A stretch of 64,000 bases of DNA, from assembly GCA_021399445.1 (NCBI GenBank), contig JAJTUQ010000010.1:372001-436000 (forward strand), given 5' to 3'. The notes below the pieces were generated by a model, which ran no database searches, was not told the origin of the DNA, and saw only the letters and a list, made by a program, of their open reading frames with translations. Numbering within the stretch: position 1 is the stretch's first letter; every line of letters begins with the position of its first letter. Shown here piece after piece: positions 12,416 through 22,889 of this stretch. Source of the DNA: Xylogone sp. PMI_703 (taxonomy: Eukaryota > Ascomycota > Leotiomycetes). The position numbers and the translations under genes are program-made.

Positions 12416-12730
12416 ACAAGCTTTGCATGTTGGAGGTCCGTCAATCCTTATCTCAGACATCTCCTAACAAGAATAATTGGGTATAAGTGGAAGGATAATC
12501 AAGGTTTGGCTGTTCCTGTTCTTTATCTATCTATCTATTGATCTAGTTATTTATTGGGTCAGTTTGGGGGTTGGCGTTAGAGAGGAAATTCAATACTCTT
12601 TTGGCTAGCTCTATCTTGGATTATCATGTTTTCTTAGATAGCAATGTATAATACCATTAATATTAAAGGGGCCCATGGGCCACCTTACAAAAGATGTCCA
12701 AATACATGTTCTGACCAAAACATTATAGAA
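12416..12730. other. Convergent 3' intergenic region
   Basis: Separates the stops of two convergent genes. It holds a short TATC tetranucleotide run at about 12524-12538 and probably both polyadenylation regions. No gene seen. Confidence 0.6.
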
Positions 12731-15184
12731 TTAAGTAAAATCCTCGTAATGACTAGCTGCTGATAGTTGCATCAAGTCTGGAAACGCCAGATCCCATGCA
12801 TTACCCATATTAGCTTGGCCAAAGATGTCATTGAAATGCATCCCAGTATGAGCAGTGCCAAACAAAGAGTCGTTAAACACAGGCTCAATAACGATACCTT
12901 GTACAGACGCCTCAATGCCAGGTTGTGCGATGGAAGACCTATGATCATACTGAGACGGAACGCGCGTCATTGGAGACTGCATTCTTCCAATTTGCTCATT
13001 GTTATCGCTATTGTTGCGTGGTGGCTCGGAAGCATTTCGTCTTCGAAAGCCAAGATACTGTCCATCTTCACTCATCTTCCGCACGACAGCCTCGCATTGC
13101 GACAAACAAATGTCTGCCAGGTCCCAGTTATACGTATCCTTTGCGCTACGAAGATGGTCAATTAACAGTTTTGCCATGGAAAGGCATTCGCTTGCTGTAT
13201 GGTCGCTCTTAGTTTCTAGCCCACATCGCAGAATCAAGGTAGTAGCTGATGCCATGTGATAACAAGTATCTTTGGTTGGTTAGCATTCTCTTTGTTTCGT
13301 AAATATGCTTGATATATATAAGCTCACATGGTAACCAAAATTTATCCATATCGCTGCTTCCAATAGTAATTACAAATCGAATGACAGCTTCGGCTGCCTT
13401 TTGGCATCTGACTTGATAGTACTGCCGAACACCGTTCTCATCACGTTCATCAGATCGGATTGCCTCCTATAATGCAACTGTTAGGATAAGGAGTGTAAAC
13501 TGATGTAAAGGACTTGCCTGTAGAGAAACCCTACAGATGTTCATCTTTAAAGCTAGAAATGATAGGTGAAGATTTAGAGCACCAGGAGCTTCTCGACGAA
13601 ACTCGGGGCTTGAGCCTTTCTGCCACTCAAGTAACGAGTCATCCCAATTATCAACCATTAACTCAAGCTTTCGAAGAGACTTCAATGAAGTGTCCTGCCT
13701 TTGCGAGCGAAGATCATAGATTAACGGGAGCATTTCACCTAGAATCTCTGTTAACTGGCAGAGAGCAATGAAAGATTGAGCGCCTGCAAGTTGATCATCT
13801 AGCTTGCTGTTATTATTTAGCGGCGTATATTTTCCAGGAAGTAGCATGTTTAGATCCGGAATCGGGACATCGTATTGGGTTGGAAAGATGTGAGGCGGTG
13901 TCCCGTGGGTAAGACTTGCCCTATGTATGCCTCAGTATTGAAGGGTCATACAAGACATACAGGTCATATGTACGATAACGGGGGCATGAGAAACTACGTA
14001 CCACCAATCGTGTATCAATACTCCCCACCAAGTCCGAATCCTTAAACTTTTCTGCCGTTGGTCAAGGTTCCAAGTTGAAGGGTTACGATTAAGGCCTAGG
14101 CTTCGTGATAGCGCAACCGAACGGCCAATATTAAGAGCATTGTAGGTCATTATTGTTGTAGGCCGTCCTGCAAGGTCTAAGATAGTTGCTAGAATTGTCC
14201 AGAATGCTGGGGCTTGGTATTCCTCATTTAAAGCATCGACAGTTTGTCTCCACACATATTTCATGTCCGGTTGTGGACGACTCTTGGACAGAGTCTCCGA
14301 TTTATTCCAAGCAACAAGAGCGACGGCATAGAGCTCACATACTAGAGTGTGTGGAAGCTTGTTATCTTTATAGGCTTGGAAGATGGATCCTTCATCCAAG
14401 AGTGGGAAGGCGCGATGGAAGGAATCGAAATAACTAAAAAAATAGTTAATAATTTGAAGAGACTGTTACTAGTTGATACTCACAGTTGGACAACTTGATC
14501 ACCCAAGGGTTCAAGTATCTTCTCAATAGTCTCAAGTTGTTTATATCCGGCGGATCCATTGCCGATAGATGCCACTATGCGTTGGCGAGGGACCTTCACG
14601 TAGACGATTGGGTTGGTGGGGTCATCTAGGTATATTGTGTTCCGTCTAGCATTTGACATGCGTGATGAATCTGGAGACATGTATTTCTCTAGAACCTGAA
14701 CATCTGGTGCATCTGTGGGCCCTACGATGTGCCGGCTTGGTTTGTTCGGTGTATTTTCTGGGGATACTGCAACGGGGGCGGAATCCTCGTCCACGACAGA
14801 ATCTGGCCTTTCCGGCGGCTCTGGAGAGGTCAACTGCGTCTTTGGCGCATCTCCGGTAAAACAGCTCTTCGATGTTGCATTTGGTTGACTTGGAACTACA
14901 CTTTGCTCACTTCTGCTCCGCCGTCGAACAGGTCGAAGTCGGCGGCTGCCTTGCCCTGAATCTCTCGCTACATCTTGGCCATCTTGAGAGCATTCAAGTC
15001 CATGCAAGCGACAAAGCAGACAAGAGCGGCTATTGAGTTCTCGAGTGCAACGACTTTTACGACGCCGGCAGAAGCTGCATGCTGGATATTTGTGGGATCG
15101 GTAGGGTCGAGAGTTTGCCGTACCTATGCTTCCTAGCCTTACGTGTGCTTCTCCGACATAATCCTTCTCATTTCCCGTCGACAT
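12731..15184 (-). CDS. Zn2Cys6 transcription factor, possibly DAL81/TamA-like
   Basis: Five exons: 15184-14484, 14433-14002, 13920-13518, 13466-13328 and 13269-12731, giving 737 residues. The Zn2Cys6 cluster is at residues 36-65 (ACSFCRRRKSRC ... CLLCRLHGLEC; spacing 2-6-8-2-6). The fungal-specific transcription factor domain follows, with segments RIRTWWGVLIHDWW, HGTPPHI and FWLPYTCYHMASATT. The layout recalls the DAL81/TamA group of nitrogen-catabolism regulators, though I cannot confirm this without alignment. Intron 3 has a GC donor (GCAAGT) and must be removed because reading through meets a TAG. It is divergent from acdS across 500 bp, so regulation of ACC use as a nitrogen source is a natural inference. 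Confidence 0.88.
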
Positions 15185-15684
15185 TATCTCCTATAACGGG
15201 GATCAAGGAAGCGGATAGGCTCTACTGTGAGACTTGCTAGCGTACTGGGTCCTTAGTTGTCAGTAGCCATTGCTAATAGCATCTAAAAGTTTTCCGATAT
15301 TTCTCGGGAAGAAAACGTTTTCCGATTGAGCGCTTCTTGCTGTGTCCGGAAGTGGGGTGGAGAGCAGAGAAAATGAAATTTATCAATTGATCCTTTTTGA
15401 AGGTTCGTACACAATGGCCAGGAAGAGGGAAGGTTTCTCAATTCTGTGGGTGGATCTGTTTTGGAGTTGGATTGAGGTTTGCAGTGCGGCTACCCGCAAG
15501 ATAAGAACAAAGTTTTCCGACGGGAAACCGCTTTTCTTGCCGTTCGTCGCTATTGGTGCGGAGGTGTGTAGTTAACAACATCACTATACTCTTATAGATA
15601 TTGGAGTCACATATTAAAGAGACCTCAATACCTGATATAATCTGCAATTATTCAATCCTGTCGCCACAAGAATCTGTCTGGAAG
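15185..15684. promoter_or_regulatory. Bidirectional promoter with three GTTTTCCGA repeats
   Basis: Shared 500-bp region between the divergent Zn2Cys6 regulator and acdS. The 9-mer GTTTTCCGA occurs three times in the same orientation at 15289-15297, 15317-15325 and 15512-15520. The second overlaps a perfect 12-bp palindrome GAAAACGTTTTC (15311-15322), and the third continues into TTTCCGACGGGAAA, an inverted CCG/CGG pair. The first is followed by TCTCGGGAA, giving CCGA-N6-TCGG. CCG/CGG half-sites suit a Zn2Cys6 dimer. Binding is not demonstrated. Confidence 0.5.
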
Positions 15685-16778
15685 ATGTCTAACGTTCAGC
15701 TACCTAAGCCTTTCGCAAGCATTCCGAGAGAACCGCTCCTCTTTGGGCCATCCCCCATTCATGGGCTGCCCAACATTAGCAAAGCACTTGGAGGCAAAGT
15801 ACAGATTTATGCAAAGCGTGAAGACTGTAATTCAGGATTGGCGTTTGGAGGAAACAAGACCCGTAAACTGGAGTAAGTTTGAATAAGATGTAGCAGGGTG
15901 TTAGATATATTGACGCATCATCAAGGTATTTCGTTCCAGAGGCGATATCTTCTGGTTGCGACACTCTTATAAGCATTGGTGGAGTGCAGTCAAATCACAC
16001 CAGACAGGTTGCCGCAGTCGCAGCTAAGGTTGGGTTAAAGGCAGCTCTAGTGCAGGAGAAATGGGTCAACTGGGAGGATCCGGTGTATGACAAAGTCGGC
16101 AACATCCAGCTCTCAAGATTGATGGGAGCGGAAACGCTACTCGATCCGTCCTCTTTTGGTATCCAACATAAAGAGACCCTCGCAAACCTCAAGAAGAAGA
16201 TAACAGATGCTGGAGGCAAGCCATATTATATCCCTGCAGGTGCTTCAGATCATCCGCTCGGAGGGCTTGGCTTTGCAAGATGGGCATTCGAAGTGGAGAT
16301 CCAGGAGAAAGAACTTGGTGTTTTCTTTGATACAATCGTAGTTTGTGCTGTAACAGGATCGACTATGGCCGGCATGGTAGCTGGTTTCAAACTAGCACAG
16401 AAGAATGGATCTCGGCCACGGAAGGTGATCGGGATTGACGCCTCAGCAAAAGTCCAACAGACCTTTGAGCAGATATTACGAATCACAAAGGCTACAGCTG
16501 TGAAAATAGGGCTAAATGATGAGGACATCACTGAGGCAGATATCATTCTGGACGATAGATACCACGCTGGCTGTTATGGGATACCGGATGCCCAAACTAT
16601 TGATGCTATCAAATTTGGCGCTTCCACGGAAGGTTTTATTACCGATCCTGTATATGAAGGAAAGAGTCTGGCAGGACTTATGGATATGGTCAAGAAGGGA
16701 GAAATTGCTTCAGGGAGTAATGTGTTATATGCTCACCTAGGGGGTCAATTAGCTTTGAACGCTTATTCGTCAATGTAG
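15685..16778 (+). CDS. acdS: 1-aminocyclopropane-1-carboxylate deaminase
   Basis: Two exons, 15685-15872 and 15926-16778 (53-nt intron, GTAAGT...AAG), encode 346 residues, the normal size for the family. This PLP enzyme of the tryptophan-synthase-beta fold opens the cyclopropane ring of ACC, the ethylene precursor, to 2-oxobutyrate and ammonium. The PLP lysine is Lys58 in [10 protein letters not shown]. The residues that separate true ACC deaminases from D-cysteine desulfhydrases are both of the deaminase type: Tyr306-Glu307 in PVYEGKS and Leu334 in AHLGG. An upstream in-frame extension exists, but the ATG at 15685 fits the usual N-terminus. There is no signal peptide, so it is probably cytosolic. 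It sits between two Zn2Cys6 regulators, suggesting dedicated control. A plant-associated or ACC-scavenging lifestyle would fit, but that is inference. Confidence 0.93.
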
Positions 16779-16929
16779 AGAGGATAGGCCATACTAGAAT
16801 TTTTGTGTATCCATTCTTTCAGTTATGTTAGCAGCATCCACTAGATGTTGTCTATTACTCAACTTATTCCCTTCCTGATTAGTAACATGAAGCTAGGTTA
16901 AAGTCTCGGTGGTGTTGATTAGTAAACTC

Positions 16930-16948
16930 AGCGACGGGTCCGATCGCT
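16930..16948. promoter_or_regulatory. Dyad CGG-GT-CCG element upstream of the second regulator
   Basis: The sequence AGCGACGGGTCCGATCGCT has outer inverted arms AGCGA/TCGCT and an inner CGG-N2-CCG. It lies 65 bp before the ATG at 17013 in a gap of only 234 bp after acdS. A Zn2Cys6 dimer site, perhaps autoregulatory, is plausible but unproven. Confidence 0.35.
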
Positions 16949-17012
16949 AAAAGAAGTCCGTTGCGGCCGACCTCGACGCACATCCGCGCAGGCCACCCGA
17001 CTTCTTCAAATT

Positions 17013-18859
17013 ATGTTTCCCCAACCCATCATTATGAATTCACCTCATAACCTCACCTCTCAAAGTAGCAAAGATGTCACATCGATGCCGTCCTCAATGT
17101 CTAACAAAGCGGTCCGGGCATGCATGTCCTGCAAAGCTCGAAAGAAGAAATGTAACAAATCAATGCCCATTTGTTCCTTATGCGAAAGGTTAGAGAAGAA
17201 CTGCAAACTCAGAACCTACGTATTGATGCTCTACTGTTAGGATGAAATGGAGGTGTGTCTACCCAGAAACTCTGTATCCTCCATCAGCAAAGATAGACAA
17301 AGCGCAACTGGCAAAGTCTTCCGATATGAATCGACGGATTGAGCGACAAAAATCGGAATTTCCGGCGATTTACTTCCTTGACGCAGCAATCTTCAACCAG
17401 TGGCGACTACAGCTTCCTCGAGATAATTTTGAGATAACTCCAGAAATACGGGAGTTCATCGGTGATGCAGGTGACGTTCGCGCCACAGCGGAAGACTATT
17501 TCGAAAATGTTCATCACTATTTTACCATTATATCTCGGACTCTCTTCTATCAGCACCTATTGAACCCTCTATCAACTCCAGGAGCCGATGCAATTCTATT
17601 ATTCCTCTGCATGAAACTTATCGTGACGGTTCCATTTAGAGGCCATGACGCCGCACGAATGCCGATTTATAAAGCTTCTAGAGCTTTATATATGGCGTTG
17701 GAGTCAAGTAGCTCTGCTAGCGTTCATATTCTTCAGGCCGGTATTCTTATTTCATTTTACGAGATTTGTCATGCCATATTTCCTGCAGCATTTTTCACAA
17801 TTAGTGCTTGCGCAAGGTATGGGAGTCTATTCGGGCTAGATGAGAGAGGTCTACTTCAGACAACCGACACCCATGACTGGGTGAGCATTGAGGAGAAGAG
17901 AAGAGCCTGGTGGGCATTAATTGTTCTAGATCGGTGCGTATAGTACGATGGATAAATATTAGAGATAATTAATTTAGTTCCATTGTAGCTTTGCTAATCT
18001 CGGTCAACCAACCCGTCTTCTAGCAGTTGAAGATCCTAAATTATCCAGTGTGCTACCAATGGACGACGATAATTTCGACAGAGGCGTAAGTGACAGAAAT
18101 TACCTCTAATTTACTGACTTAACAATACCGAACAGGACCATCCCTCGCAAAATATATACACGCTTTCTTCCTCATCGAGCGTTCTGATAGGAAGATTTGC
18201 TAGGTTCGCTCAAACTGGGTACCTGCTTGGTCAAATATTACACCATGTCTCGGATAGAGATACCTCAAAGGAAATGCACGATGAGATTGGAATACAGCTT
18301 TACCGAACAATGCACTCACTCATTAATTTATCTCAGATTGAGGCTAGTATCAGGTCTCTAGTGTTTTGCCCCCAGACAGCTCTTTGTTACTGGTAAGCTC
18401 AAATTTAAGTGGAATTTCGTATCTATAAGTGCTGGTGGACAAAGCTAACAGTCAATAGCGGCCTATTACTCCTTCAACAGCCGGATGACTCCCCGATTAA
18501 TGAAAACATCCTCGAGCCGCAACATTTCAGCTCCGTGTCCAAGATTGCAGAAACAACAATGCAAATATGCAAAGCGTTCTTAGATAGTACTAGGTCGACT
18601 TTACCTCGAATTTCACCATTCTTACTACCTTCACTATACAGAGGGGCCATCTTTTATCTCGAAGAGTATCAAATGACCCAGGATGAAAAGGCTTGGCTGT
18701 CACTATGCGTGCTAAAGGACGTATTAGAAGTCCTCGATGGACGGTGGAAAGCAGCAGGTAAATATTACCATATAGCTTATATTGATCCAATTGTTGACTC
18801 TAGATGTTATAGGAGCATTCCTGAAAATAATAGAGGCGAGAGAAGCTACATATCATTAA
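17013..18859 (+). CDS. Zn2Cys6 transcription factor
   Basis: Six exons: 17013-17188, 17241-17933, 17989-18085, 18136-18392, 18459-18757 and 18804-18859, giving 525 residues. The Zn2Cys6 cluster spans residues 37-64 (ACMSCKARKKKC ... CSLCERMKWRC; spacing 2-6-6-2-6) and is itself split by intron 1. The fungal-specific transcription factor region follows, with typical EEKRRAWWALIVLDR and LGQPTRLLA segments. The last short exon adds DVIGAFLKIIEAREATYH. Intron 1 has a weak GTTAGA donor; retaining it still gives a complete CX6C and then a stop (see findings). The gene is downstream of acdS in the same direction, 234 bp away, so a role in the ACC locus is possible. An alternative Met at residue 8 cannot be excluded. 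Confidence 0.85.
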
Positions 18860-19821
18860 GTAACCTTTCTCTCTAAGGCTAAATGACAAGATTTGCTCGT
18901 TGCTCGTCGTTTTCTACTATGATGTCTTTGCTGTACTTGTGATGGTATTCTTGATTAAAAGGACTCGATGAAGGATTGAAAGCGAGTTGCACAATATAGT
19001 AAAGGAAATAGGAATAAAAAGGATATAGAGAAATGGCGATTTATAGCAAAGTATTGACAATAAGGAAACAGTTGAATCAAACCCAGTCTTCAGAAAGCCT
19101 CCGGACTTCAAGTTGTTGTCCATAGTCATTATTACCGGCCGAGAAAGCTATTATAACAGTGTAACCTAGCGGGCGGCATAGAGTAATGAAGTTGCAGATA
19201 CGCCACTACGGTAGAAGTCCACTGGAAAATCCAGCGGTACCCTGTGTTTCTGTACAGTGAAGCCAACCCATTCTAGTATTTGGTCTCTATAAGCTTACTA
19301 GAACTGGGCTAGACACAATCCTTAACTTCTGAGTTCAGCCCAGAGACGTCAATCCGCTCAGAAGGCCGAGGTATGTAAAAGTATTAACTGCCACTGTTAT
19401 TTTATTAGACATGACAAAGCTCATAGAATTCTAGTACCGAGCGAGAGGTGAGCCTTACTAATGTCCCAATCTTGGACAACTAGTTGCGGCGGGGTTGCGT
19501 AGTTTGTCGGCAGCGGTGACCGACGTCGGCCGCTCGGTGCGTAGGTTGTTCACGCCAGAGAGAGTATACAATGGCAACTAGAGATATTAAGGCCCGACGT
19601 GGTTTCTAATCATATCGGCGAATTCTGAATCAGCAGGTTGAGTAAACCCATTTTTCTAATGATATTAATAAGCCGGGTATTAGACTTGTGGCTACATATT
19701 ACAGTATATATGGTTGGTTACAGTGGATATGAAAGCACATAGATTCAATATTAATAGAGTACATTAGCTACAGTCCCTTATCTAGAAGCCTTGAGCTAAA
19801 CTTTCCAAGACCAAAAAAAAT
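18860..19821. other. Intergenic region with CGG/CCG-rich promoter core
   Basis: No gene supported. A GC-rich island around 19485-19550 in otherwise AT-rich DNA carries several CGG/CCG half-sites (see 19514-19529). It probably serves as the promoter of the dehydrogenase at 19822. Confidence 0.6.
19514..19529. promoter_or_regulatory. Overlapping CGG/CCG palindromes upstream of the SDR gene
   Basis: CGGTGACCG (19514-19522, CGG-N3-CCG) overlaps the perfect 10-bp palindrome CCGACGTCGG (19520-19529). Further CGG triplets follow within 20 bp. Such arrays are typical Zn2Cys6 targets. It lies about 300 bp before the ATG at 19822. Confidence 0.4.
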
Positions 19822-20767
19822 ATGGCCAAGATCGTTGTTATCACCGGTGCCAATCGCGGCATTGGCCTTGAGCTAGCCAGAGCATCCACTGCTCAGGGAC
19901 ACTCTGTCATCGCAGTTATTCGCAATCCAGATGAAGCAACTACTCTGAAGTCATTTCCCAACATTCTGGGTGTTGTAAAGGGCGATATGGGAGACTTAGC
20001 TTCTCTCCCACGAGTTGCGGAAGATGTTGCAAAACTTGCCCCAGAAGGCATAGACGAGTTATGGAATGTAGGCACCAATTACCCCTTTGCCAACCATCAC
20101 TTAAAACTGATCCATTTATGATTTGCATCTTCTAGAACGCAGGGGTGATGATTAGCCAGGGACCTATAGATACAGTCGATCCTTTCAATTACCAGAAGGA
20201 GCTCACGGTCAACGTCATTAGTCCGAGTGCATTAACGAGTTACCTCCTTCCACTCCTCCGGAAACGCCAGACCAAAAGAGTCATATTCATGTCATCTGGA
20301 ATGGGTTCCATGGCACTTGCTGAGAATTTTGTGAGGCAAACGCTACGAGGGGAGAATCCTCCCATAATGGAGAACTTTATTGAATTGATGCCTTACTGCG
20401 TCGGCAAGTCAGGGCTTACAATGGAAGCTCTGGTAAGTTTGGATGGCGCTTAAACTAGGTTTTTTCAGAAACATTATGCTAATATATCCTACTAGGGCTG
20501 GCACGCCATTCTTTATCCGGAAGGATTCACGGTTGTGGCAATCCATCCAGGCTGGTAAGTTCTGACATTTTCCCAACAAGGGCGATCTCTGGGATATAAT
20601 GCTGATTACTCTGTAGGGTACAAACGGATATGACGGGTGGCCCTGGAAGAGCACATCTCACAACGGAGGAGTCAGTAACTACATTGTTAGACACAATGGA
20701 CAACAAGATTAAGCCCAAACCGGAATTCGTCCTGTACAACTACGATGGATCAACCATTCCCTGGTAA
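19822..20767 (+). CDS. Short-chain dehydrogenase/reductase
   Basis: Four exons: 19822-20067, 20136-20432, 20496-20554 and 20617-20767, giving 250 residues, the classical SDR length. The cofactor motif TGANRGIG is at residues 8-15, NNAG at 82-85, the catalytic Ser in FMSSGMGS near 135 and the catalytic YxxxK as Tyr169-CVG-Lys173. IHPGWVQTDM near the C-terminus also fits. It belongs to the C-factor-like group of small SDRs with TGANRGIG. NAD(P)-dependent oxidoreduction is secure, the substrate is not. No biosynthetic partner is adjacent. A run of A residues precedes the ATG. Confidence 0.9.
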
Positions 20768-20933
20768 ACAGATCCGGAGGCTTAAACTTCTTTTAGGCGT
20801 TCAATAGGATAGTACAGGATGAAGAGTTATGAGATTGACACCGTTCGAAACCGGCAGCATTAGAGTTAAAGAAACCCTGGAAACTAGTTGGTCTATAGAA
20901 AGTAGAGAATTACATAAAATTACATGTTCTTCA

Positions 20934-22889
20934 TCAAGCATAAGCGCCGCCAGCTCTTGGCCTTGCAACTTCAACCGGATCTGCAATCTTCAGTTGTTTT
21001 TTGACCATGGAGCCAGGAACATAGCCGTCTACTACTCCTAATTTCAGACCCCGTCCTCCCATGGTTCTAACTAGTTCTGATAGTGGAGCATTAGAGCCAG
21101 GTCCTTGTAATACGGGTGCATCAAATGCTTTAGCCGTCTCAATTGGATTCAATGTCACCCTGCGTCCGAGTTCCCACCATCCAATAAAGGTAGGTGTGAT
21201 AAGGAGAATAAATACGGTTGTAAGAACAGTGCTTGCAATTAAAAACCTATATTCCGAGCGAAACACGTTAACATCCGTTGTTTGCAGCATTGTTAGTGAC
21301 TGCGGAGCGGATGATGTGTTTGTATCACGGTAAGGAAAGTCCTTGGCCGCAAGAGATAGTCGAAACGCCATTTCGTTAATTGATCTGAGAATATGCGAGG
21401 TAGGATCCGTCCAACTGAGAGCGCAGGATTCTGGGATAGGTATCAAACTGGTACTTGCTGAGAGATTTCCAGGTGCGCTTATTTCGAGAAACTGGTTGGA
21501 TAGCGTATCTGGCAATGTTGGATATATGCCAATTGCACCGCCAAAGGTATATGTTGCGTTCGAGACGAAAAGACTTCTGATTGCAAGGTAGAGGCCGCCC
21601 ATAGTCCAGTGCGCATAGTCACCATAACCATCTACTTGAAAGCTGGTTGATGGTGGTTGCAATGACACGACTGTTGCGTTGTTTACAATGTCCTCTAATG
21701 TAAGGATACTCCCGTTCACGATAGTTACTGGATATCGCACCGTAGCAGGAAGCAGGGTGCAATTCCTCTCTGTCCGGGTGCCTTCGCACTCGCTGTTTTC
21801 TATCGAACCATTGCTATTAAATGTATAGGCTATCTGTAACAGCATTTGACTGGAAACGTTCAAAGCCGGGGGCTCCTTGAAAATCGGGGATTTAAGGCTG
21901 ACTTGAGCACTGAAAGGAGAGACTACCTGAGCAGAATAGTCGGTAAAGTTGTAACGTATTGGCCCACTAATGGTGTTGCACTTGGCAGCAAGACCAGCGG
22001 CAGCAATATACCCTGTGCAGGTATGTTTACAGCCGGTGAAGCTAACATTTATGGGAGTTTGACTGTTGTAGTCATTAAAGACAGATATCATGGGTGTCGT
22101 CATGACTTGCTGGCTATTCACACGCCCGTTCTGGAAACCTGTGAATCCCCAGGGAATCTCCGGTGCAATGTGGGCGGTAATATTAACAGGGGCGGTTCTC
22201 TGGACGGTTACAACAGTTGACGCTCTCTGGATCAGGGGCTGGTCGACGACTATGACGGTCACGGCGATGCTGGCGAGGGCCACTAGATTGAATTGTCGAC
22301 CACAGAACACGGCCTCCCAGAATCCATCGGCGTGAGCCCATTGGGCATGTAGGTCCTTCACTGTGCTGCCTCTGAGCACCTTCCGCCACCATGCAATTTT
22401 CACACCTTCATTGAAAGCAAAGCGCGCCAGCATATTTGTCCCTGCCATGAGAAAGGCAAGATAGACCGTTGGCGATAGAACCCAGTCATCGATAGGCTCG
22501 CCATCTGATACCACGAGAACCACAATTGAAGCAACTACGCACCCAATACAGCCGCAGAGTGCCAGAATCCCTCGATATGGGAATCGCTGCCAAACCCCCG
22601 GCGACCAGACATTGCCGACGCTGCCATAGTTCGGCGAAGGGCCACCTGCTGAGCCTGCATCGGACTCGCTGATGGCTTTATATACGGTGTCGGTGCTTGA
22701 TACGGGCTGGATTTCGACATTGGTCACTGCTGGAGCTGGTTTTCTCTGAATGATCTGTTCCCGTTGCACCTGTTGTGACTGAGGATTATTATTAGGGTCC
22801 CTCCTTTCGTCGGTGTAGTATGGAGCGTAGAGATACGGTTCAACCTCCGGATCAGCGAGCAGGCCACCGGACTCTGACTGCTGAGCCAT
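20934..22889 (-). CDS. DUF3176-like fungal membrane protein
   Basis: One exon of 651 residues. The ATG at 22889 is used because the two codons upstream begin with GTG. The N-terminal 90 residues are polar. A hydrophobic segment (GILALCGCIGCVVASIVVLVV) is followed by DDWVLSPTVYLAFLMAG, FNEGVKIAWWRKVLRG and LHAQWAHADGFWEAVF, the signature of fungal DUF3176-type proteins. A second membrane segment (LVALASIAVTVIVV) leads to a long luminal or extracellular domain with many Asn-X-Ser/Thr sites and Cys pairs. A final membrane segment (LIASTVLTTVFILLITPTF) precedes a short cytosolic tail. Function of the family is unknown. It is divergent from the secreted-protein gene at 23486. Confidence 0.8.
   Translation of the reverse strand: MAQQSESGGLLADPEVEPYLYAPYYTDERRDPNNNPQSQQVQREQIIQRKPAPAVTNVEIQPVSSTDTVYKAISESDAGSAGGPSPNYGSVGNVWSPGVWQRFPYRGILALCGCIGCVVASIVVLVVSDGEPIDDWVLSPTVYLAFLMAGTNMLARFAFNEGVKIAWWRKVLRGSTVKDLHAQWAHADGFWEAVFCGRQFNLVALASIAVTVIVVDQPLIQRASTVVTVQRTAPVNITAHIAPEIPWGFTGFQNGRVNSQQVMTTPMISVFNDYNSQTPINVSFTGCKHTCTGYIAAAGLAAKCNTISGPIRYNFTDYSAQVVSPFSAQVSLKSPIFKEPPALNVSSQMLLQIAYTFNSNGSIENSECEGTRTERNCTLLPATVRYPVTIVNGSILTLEDIVNNATVVSLQPPSTSFQVDGYGDYAHWTMGGLYLAIRSLFVSNATYTFGGAIGIYPTLPDTLSNQFLEISAPGNLSASTSLIPIPESCALSWTDPTSHILRSINEMAFRLSLAAKDFPYRDTNTSSAPQSLTMLQTTDVNVFRSEYRFLIASTVLTTVFILLITPTFIGWWELGRRVTLNPIETAKAFDAPVLQGPGSNAPLSELVRTMGGRGLKLGVVDGYVPGSMVKKQLKIADPVEVARPRAGGAYA

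Noticed and set aside
15685..16778. D-cysteine desulfhydrase instead of ACC deaminase
   Set aside because: The residues at the two discriminating positions are Glu307 and Leu334, as in ACC deaminases, not Ser/Thr and Thr.
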